A stretch of DNA of 64,000 nt from Chlorocebus sabaeus. Lineage: Eukaryota > Chordata > Mammalia > Primates > Cercopithecidae. Every line of letters starts with the position of its first letter. The stretch's first letter is position 1. The stretch lies in NCBI RefSeq assembly GCF_047675955.1, contig NW_027327637.1, positions 868,001 through 932,000 on the forward strand. The letters run 5' to 3'. The notes under the pieces were generated by a model. It worked only from the letters and a program-made list of their open reading frames with translations. It ran no database searches and was not told the origin of the DNA. This document shows positions 58,501 through 64,000 of this stretch, piece by piece. The position numbers and the translations under genes were made by a program.

Positions 58501-61500
58501 AAACTGGAAAGAAGCTTTCTGAGAAACTGCTCTGTGTTCTGTTAATTCATCTCACAGAGTTACATCTTTCCCTTCAAGAAGCCTTTCGCTAAGGCTCTTC
58601 TTGTGGAATTGGCAAAGGGATATTTGGAAGCCCATAGAGGGCTATGGTGAAAAAGGAAATATCTTCCGTTCAAAACTGGAAAGAAGCTTTCTGAGAAACT
58701 GCTCTGTGTTCTGTTAATTCATCTCACAGAGTTACATCTTTAACTTCAAGAAGCCTTTCGCTAAGGCTGTTCTTGTGGAAATGGCAAAGGGATATTTGGA
58801 AGCCCATAGAGGGCTATGGAGAAAAAGGAAATATCTTCCGTTCAAAACTGGAAAGAAGCTTTCTGAGAAACTGTTCTATGTTCTGTTAATTCATCTCACA
58901 GAGTTACATCTTTCCCCTCAAGAAGCCTTTCGCTTAGGCTGTTCTTGTGGAATTGGCAAAGGGATATTTGGAAGCCCATAGAGGGCTATGGTGAAAAAGG
59001 AAATATCTTTCGTTCAAAACTGGAGAGAAGCTTTCTGAGAAACTGTTCTATGTTCTGTTAATTCATCTCACAGAGTTACATCTTTCCCTTCAAGAAGCCT
59101 TTCGCTAAGGCTGTTCTTGTGGAATTGGCAAAGGGATATTTGGAAGCCCATAGAGGGCTATGGTGAAAAAGGAAATATCTTCCGTTCAAAACTGGAAAGA
59201 AGCTTTCTGAGAAACTGCTCTGTGTTCTGTTAATTCATCTCACAGAGTTACATCTTTAACTTCAAGGAGCGTTTCGCTAAGGCTGTTCTTGTGGAATTGG
59301 CAAAGGGATATTTGGAAGCCCATAGAGGGCTATGGTGAAAAAGGAAATATCTTCCGTTCAAAACTGGAAAGAAGCTTTCTGAGAAACTGCTCTGTGTTCT
59401 GTGAATTCATCTCACAGAGTTACATCTTTCCCTTCAAGAAGCCTTTCGCTAAGGCTGTTCTTGTGGAATTGGCAAAGGGATATTTGGAACCCCTAGAGGG
59501 CTATGGTGAAAAAGGAAATATCTTCCGTTCAAAACTGGAAAGAAGCTTTCTAAGAAACTGCTCTGTGTTTTGTTAATTCATCTCACAGAGTTACATCTTT
59601 CCCTTCAAGAAGCCTTTCGCTAAGGCTGTTCTTGTGGAATTGGCAAAGGGATATTTGGAAGCCCGTAGAGGGCTATGGTGAAAAAGGAAATATCTTCCGT
59701 TCAAAACTGGAAAGAAGCTTTCTGAGAAACTGCTCTGTGTTCTGTTAATTCATCTCACAGAGTTACATCTTTCCCTTCAAGAAGCCTTTCCCTAAGCCTG
59801 TTCTTGTGGAATTGGCAAAGGGATATTTGGAAGCCCATAGAGGGCTATGGTGAAAAAGGGAATATCTTCCGTTCAAAACTGGAAAGAAGCTTTCTGAGAA
59901 ACTGCTCTGTGTTCTGTTAATTCATCTCACAGAGTTACATCTTTAACTTCAAGAAGCCTTTCGATAAGGCTGTTCTTGTGGAATTGGCAAAGGGATATTT
60001 GGAAGCCCATAGAGGGCTATGGTGAAAAAGGAAATATCTTCCGTTCAAAACTGGAAAGAAGCTTTCTGAGAAACTGCTCTGTGTTCTGTTAATTCATCTC
60101 ACAGAGTTACATCTTTAACTTCAAGAAGCCTTTCGCTAAGGCTGTTCTTGTGGAATTGGCAAAGGGATATTTGGAAGCCCATAGAGGGCTATGGTGAAAA
60201 AGGAAATATCTTCCGTTCAAAACTGGAAAGAAGCTTTCTGAGAAACTGCTCTGTGTTCTGTTAATTCATCTCACAGAGTTACATCTTTCCCTTCAAGAAG
60301 CCTTTCGCTAAGGCTGTTCTTGTGGAATTGGCAAAGGGATATTTGGAAGCCCATAGAGGGCTATGGTGAAAAAGGAAATATCTTCCGTTCAAAACTGGAA
60401 AGAAGCTTTCTGAGAAACTGCTCTGTGTTCTGTTAATTCATCTCACAGAGTTACATCTTTCCCTTCAAGAAGCCTTTCGCTAAGGCTGTTCTTGTGGAAT
60501 TGGCAAAGGGATATTTGGAAGCCCATAGAGGGCTATGTTGAAAAAGGAAATATCTTCCGTTCAAAACTGGAGAGAAGCTTTCTGAGAAACTGCTCTGTGT
60601 TCTGTTAATTCATCTCACAGAGTTACATCTTTAACTTCAAGAAGCCTTTCGCTAAGGCTGTTCTTGTGGAATTGGCAAAGGGATATTTGGAAGCCCTTAG
60701 AGGGCTATGGAGAAAAAGGAAATATCTTCCGTTCAAAACTGGAAAGAAGCTTTCTGAGAAACTGTTCTATGTTCTGTTAATTCATCTCACAGAGTTACAT
60801 CTTTCCCTTCAAGAAGCCTTTCGCTAAGGCTGTTCTTGTGGAATTGGCAAAGGGATATTTGGAAGCCCATAGAGGGCTATGGTAAAAAAGGAAATATCTT
60901 TCGTTCAAAACTGGAAAGAAGCTTTCTGAGAAACTGCTCTGTGTTCTGTTAATTCATCTCACAGAGTTACATCTTTCCCTTCAAGAAGCCTTTCGCTAAG
61001 CCTGTTCTTGTGGAATTGGCAAAGGGATATTTGGAAGCCCATAGAGGGCTATGGTGAAAAAGGAAATATCTTCCGTTCAAAACTGGAAAGAAGCTTTCTG
61101 AGAAACTGCTCTGTGTTCTGTTAATTCATCTCACAGAGTTACATCTTTAACTTCAAGAAGCCTTTCTCTAAGGCTGTTGTTGTGGAATTGGCAAAGGGAT
61201 ATTTGGAAGCCCATAGAGGGCTATGGTGAAAAAGGAAATATCTTCCGTTCAAAACTGGAAAGAAGCTTTCTGAGAAACTGCTCTGTGTTCTGTTAATTCA
61301 TCTCACAGAGTTACATCTTTCCCTTCAAGAAGCCTTTCGCTAAGGCTGTTCTTGTGGAATTGGCAAAGGGATATTTGGAAGCCCATAGAGGGCTATGGTG
61401 AAAAAGGAAATATCTTCCGTTCAAAACTGGAAAGAAGCTTTCTGAGAAACTGCTCTGTGTTCTGTTAATTCATCTCACAGAGTTACATCTTTCCCTTCAA

Positions 61501-62719
61501 GAAGGCTTTCGCTAAGGCTGTTCTTGTGGAATTGGCAAAGGGATATTTGGAAGCCCATAGAGGGCTATGTTGAAAAAGGAAATATCTTCCGTTCAAAACT
61601 GGAGAGAAGCTTTCTGAGAAACTGCTCTGTGTTCTGTTAATTCATCTCACAGAGTTACATCTTTAACTTCAAGAAGCCTTTCGCTAAGGCTGTTCTTGTG
61701 GAATTGGCAAAGGGATATTTGGAAGCCCTTAGAGTGCTATGGAGAAAAAGGAAATATCTTCCGTTCAAAACTGGAAAGAAGCTTTCTGAGAAACTGTTCT
61801 ATGTTCTGTTAATTCATCTCACAGAGTTACATCTTTCCCTTCAAGAAGCCTTTCGCTAAGGCTGTTGTTGTGGAATTGGCAGAGGGATATTTGGAAGCCC
61901 ATGAAGGGCTATGGTGAAGAAGGAAATATCTTCCGTTCAAAAGTGGAAAGAAGCTTTCTGAGAAACTGCTCTGTGTTCTGTTAATTCATCTAGCAGAGTT
62001 ACATCTCTTCCTTCAAGAAGCCTTTCGCTAAGGCTGTTCTTGTGGAATTGGCAAAGGGATATTTGGAAGCCCATAGATTGCTATGGTGAAAAAGTAAATA
62101 TCTTCCGTTCAAAACTGGAAAGAAGCTTTCTGAGAAACTGCTCTGTGTTCTGTTAATTCATCTCACAGAGTTACATCTTTCCCTTCAAGAAGTCTTTCGC
62201 TAAGGCTGTTCTTGTGGAATTGGCAAAGGGATATTTGGAAGCCCTTAGAGGGCTATGGTGAAAAAGGAAATATCTTCCGTTCAAAACTGGAAAGAAGCTT
62301 TCTGAGAAACTGCTCTGTGTTCTGTTAATTCATCTCACAGAGTTACATCTTTCCCTTCAAGAAGCCTTTCGCTAAGGATGTTCTTGTGGAATTGGCAAAG
62401 GGATATTTGGAAGCCCATAGAGGGCTATGTTGAAAAAGGAAATATCTTCCGTTCAAAACTGGAGAGAAGCTTTCTGAGAAACTGCTCTGTGTTCTGTTAA
62501 TTCATCTCACAGAGTTACATCTTTACCTTCAAGAAGCCTTTCGCTAAGCCTGTTCTTGTGGAATTGGCAAAGGGATATTTCGAAGCCCATAGAGGGCTAT
62601 GGTGAAAAAGGAAATATCTTCTGTTCAAAACTGGAAAGAAGCTTTCTGAGAAACTGCTCTGTGTTCTGTTAATTCATCTCACAGAGTTACATCTTTCCCT
62701 TCAAGAAGTCTTTCGCTAA
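55501..62719 (+). repeat. Mixed alpha-satellite monomers with a 32-monomer-spaced repeat
   Basis: A rare monomer with CATCTAGCAGAG and CATCTCTTCC occurs at about 56484 and again at about 61987, 5,503 bp apart (32 monomers minus the base lost at 59.5 kb). It is followed in both places by TTGCTATGG with AAAGTAAATATC, AGTCTTTCGC with GCCCTTAGAG, TTTACC and TTTCGAAGCC, so about 650 bp at 56.45-57.1 kb matches 61.95-62.6 kb. The later part of this run also resembles 41.9-42.5 kb. Two near copies around 60.5-60.8 and 61.6-61.8 kb share GGAGAGAAGC, TTTAAC, GCCCTTAGAG and CTATGGAGA. Short open frames at 55679, 57268, 58775 and 59289 are satellite, not genes. Confidence 0.65.
59340..59510 (+). repeat. 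171-bp monomer with a single-base deletion
   Basis: The unit reads TTTGGAACCCCTAGAGGG where the consensus has TTTGGAAGCCCATAGAGGG, one base shorter with two substitutions. The left arm of the CCATAG dyad is destroyed. The monomer also has GTGAATTC (about 59401) in place of GTTAATTC, which creates an EcoRI site GAATTC. The lost base shifts the reading frame so that an accidental 95-codon frame (59289-59576) runs through more than one monomer. Confidence 0.9.
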
Positions 62720-64000
62720 GGCTGTTCTTGTGGAATTGGCAAAGGGATATTTGGAAGCCCATAGAGGGCTATGGTGAAAAAGGAAATATCTTCCGTTCAA
62801 AACTGGAAAGAAGCTTTCTGAGAAACTGCTCTGTGTTCTGTTAATTCATCTCACAGAGTTACATCTTTAACTTCAAGAAGCCTTTCGCTAAGGCTGTTCT
62901 TGTGGAACTGGCAAAGGGATATTTGGAAGCCCATAGAGGGCTATGTTGAAAAAGGAAATATCTTCCGTTCAAACCTGGAAAGAAGCTTTCTGAGAAACTG
63001 CTCTGTGTTCTGTTAATTCATGTCACAGAGTTACATCTTTCCCTTCAGGAAGCCTTTCGCTAAGGCTGTTCTTGTGGAATTGGCAAAGGGATATTTGGAA
63101 GCCCATAGAGGGCTATGGTGAAAAAGGAAATATCTTCCGTTCAAAACTGGAAAGAAGCTTTCTGAGAAACTGCTCTGTGTTCTGTTAATTCATCTCACAG
63201 AGTTACATCTTTCCCTTCAAGAAGCCTTTCGCTAAGGCTGTTCTTTTTGAATTGGCAAATTGATATTTGGAAGCCCATAGAGGGCTATGTTGAAAAAGGA
63301 AATATCTTCCGTTCAAAACTGGAAAGAAGCTTTCTGAGAAACTGCTCTGTGTTCTGTTAATTCATCTCAACGAGTTACATCTTTCCCTTCAAGAAGCCTT
63401 TCGCTTAGGCTGTTCTTGTGGAATTGGCAAAGGGATATTTGGAAGCCCATAGAGGGCTATGTTGAAAAAGGAAATATCTTCCGTTCAAAACTGGAAAGAA
63501 GCTTTCTGAGAAACTGCTCTGTGTTCTGTTAATTCATCTCACAGAGTTACATCTTTCCCTTCAAGAAGCCTTTCGCTAAGGCTGTTCTTGTGGAATTGGC
63601 AAAGGGATATTTGGAAGCCCATAGAGGGCTATGGTGAAAAAGGAAATATCTTTCGTTCAAAACTGGAAAGAAGCTTTCTGAGAAACTGCTCTGTGTTCTG
63701 TTAATTCATCTCACAGAGTTACATCTTTCCTTTCAAGAAGCCTTTCGCTAACGCTGTTCTTGTGGAATTGGCAAAGGGATATTTGGAAGCCCATAGAGGG
63801 CTATGGTGAAAAAGGAAATATCTTCCGTTCAAAACTGGAAAGAAGCTTTCTGAGAAACTGCTCTGTGTTCTGTTAATTCATCTCACAGAGTTACATCTTT
63901 CCCTTCAAGAAGCCTTTCGCTAAGGCTGTTCTTGTGGAATTGGCAAAGGGATATTTGGAAGCCCATAGAGGGCTATGGTGAAAAAGGAAATATCTTTCGT
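62720..64000 (+). repeat. Right-edge block, copy of 53433-54713 at 54-monomer spacing
   Basis: Markers here lie 9,287 bp right of partners near 53.4-54.7 kb: GGAACTGGC (about 62904), ATGTTGA with AAACCTGG (62943-62977), CATGTCAC (63019), CAGGAAG (63046), TTTTTGAATTGG (63244, partner 53957), CTCAACGAG (63366, partner 54079) and CCTTTCAAG with TAACGCTG (63728). The spacing is 54 monomers minus the base deleted at about 59.5 kb. Private differences exist: this copy has TTTCCC where the partner has TTTAAC near 53912, and CTTTCGTTC where the partner has CTTTCGAAC. The window cuts the block at its right end. Confidence 0.7.

Larger units (their letters stand above)
1..64000 (+). repeat. Alpha-satellite (centromeric) array, 172-bp monomers, entire window
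   Basis: The whole window is a head-to-tail tandem array of a 172-bp unit, about 372 copies, all in the same orientation. The unit aligns by eye with primate alpha satellite: it shares the CTCACAGAGTT segment, GGATATTTGGA, and the CTATGGTG...AAAGGAAATATCTTC segment. It matches my memory of the African green monkey component-alpha HindIII repeat, which is 172 bp rather than the 171 bp typical of human monomers. Alpha satellite is the DNA under primate centromeres, where CENP-A nucleosomes assemble. Monomers differ from one another by only a few substitutions. No transposon, unique sequence or strand switch interrupts the array, which favours a homogenised array core over a pericentromeric edge. 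The family call is very secure; assignment to Chlorocebus or another guenon is likely but needs a database comparison. Confidence 0.97.

Noticed and set aside
59289..59576. 95-codon open frame, the longest in the window
   Set aside because: It is created by the single-base deletion near 59490, which shifts frame between monomers, and by GTGAATTC replacing GTTAATTC. It begins at TTG and encodes the translated repeat twice.
1..64000. CRISPR array or other prokaryotic repeat system
   Set aside because: Units are contiguous with no unique spacers, are 172 bp long and align with primate alpha satellite.
1..64000. True CENP-B box
   Set aside because: No CGGG core was seen on the plus strand. The single CCCG noticed (near 59663) lacks the T and CGAA needed for a reverse-strand box.
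1..64000. Human alpha satellite
   Set aside because: The unit is 172 bp and differs from human consensus at many positions (for example CTGCTCTGTGTTCTGTTAAT and CTTCAAGAAGCC), and it matches the Old World monkey component-alpha form.

Overview
The window is a single uninterrupted block of primate alpha-satellite (centromeric) DNA, all in one orientation. The repeat unit is 172 bp and about 372 copies fill the 64,000 bases. The unit is recognisable as the classic component-alpha satellite of African green monkey. It has one HindIII site per repeat in most copies, a pJalpha-type box where human B-type monomers carry the CENP-B box, and a hexamer AAATAT just downstream. The most likely source is therefore a centromere of Chlorocebus or a close guenon relative (tribe Cercopithecini). 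The species call rests on memory of that consensus; the alpha-satellite call rests on the sequence itself. There are no real genes, no RNA genes, and no LINE, SINE or LTR insertions that I could see, and no inversion. The few short open frames are by-products of the repeat.

The repeat register is extremely strict. Counting from the first base, monomer starts stay on a 172-bp grid to base 64,000 apart from two single-base deletions (171-bp monomers at 14621-14791 and 59340-59510).

The array is not a featureless monomer ladder. Private substitutions let monomers be followed, and they recur in fixed order at multiples of 172 bp, which defines higher-order repeats (HORs) and nested tandem duplications. 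From left to right: 1-702 is a fragment of an 18-monomer HOR found intact further right; 703-1983 is lead-in; 1984-6455 holds two copies of a 13-monomer unit (2,236 bp); 6456-9139 is transitional and ends in an 8-monomer relative of the next unit; 9140-11547 holds two copies of a 7-monomer unit (1,204 bp); 11548-17371 is mixed; 17372-28985 holds four variable units of 16, 19, 16 and about 16.5 monomers; 28986-32941 is a diverged, partly matching copy of the 18-monomer HOR; 32942-52893 is two copies of a 9,976-bp (58-monomer) segment, each built as 17 + 18 + 23 monomers; 52894-64000 is mixed, with long-range copies of sequence near 14.4-16.3 kb and a 54-monomer-spaced repeat of its own start.

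Function is structural: a substrate for centromeric chromatin. Each consensus monomer carries the pJalpha-like box, two short perfect dyads able to form hairpins, three six-base A/T tracts and two CpGs. No full CENP-B box was found, but a recurrent variant comes within one essential base of one. All boundaries and counts were derived by eye from marker substitutions and may be off by up to about one monomer unless stated otherwise.
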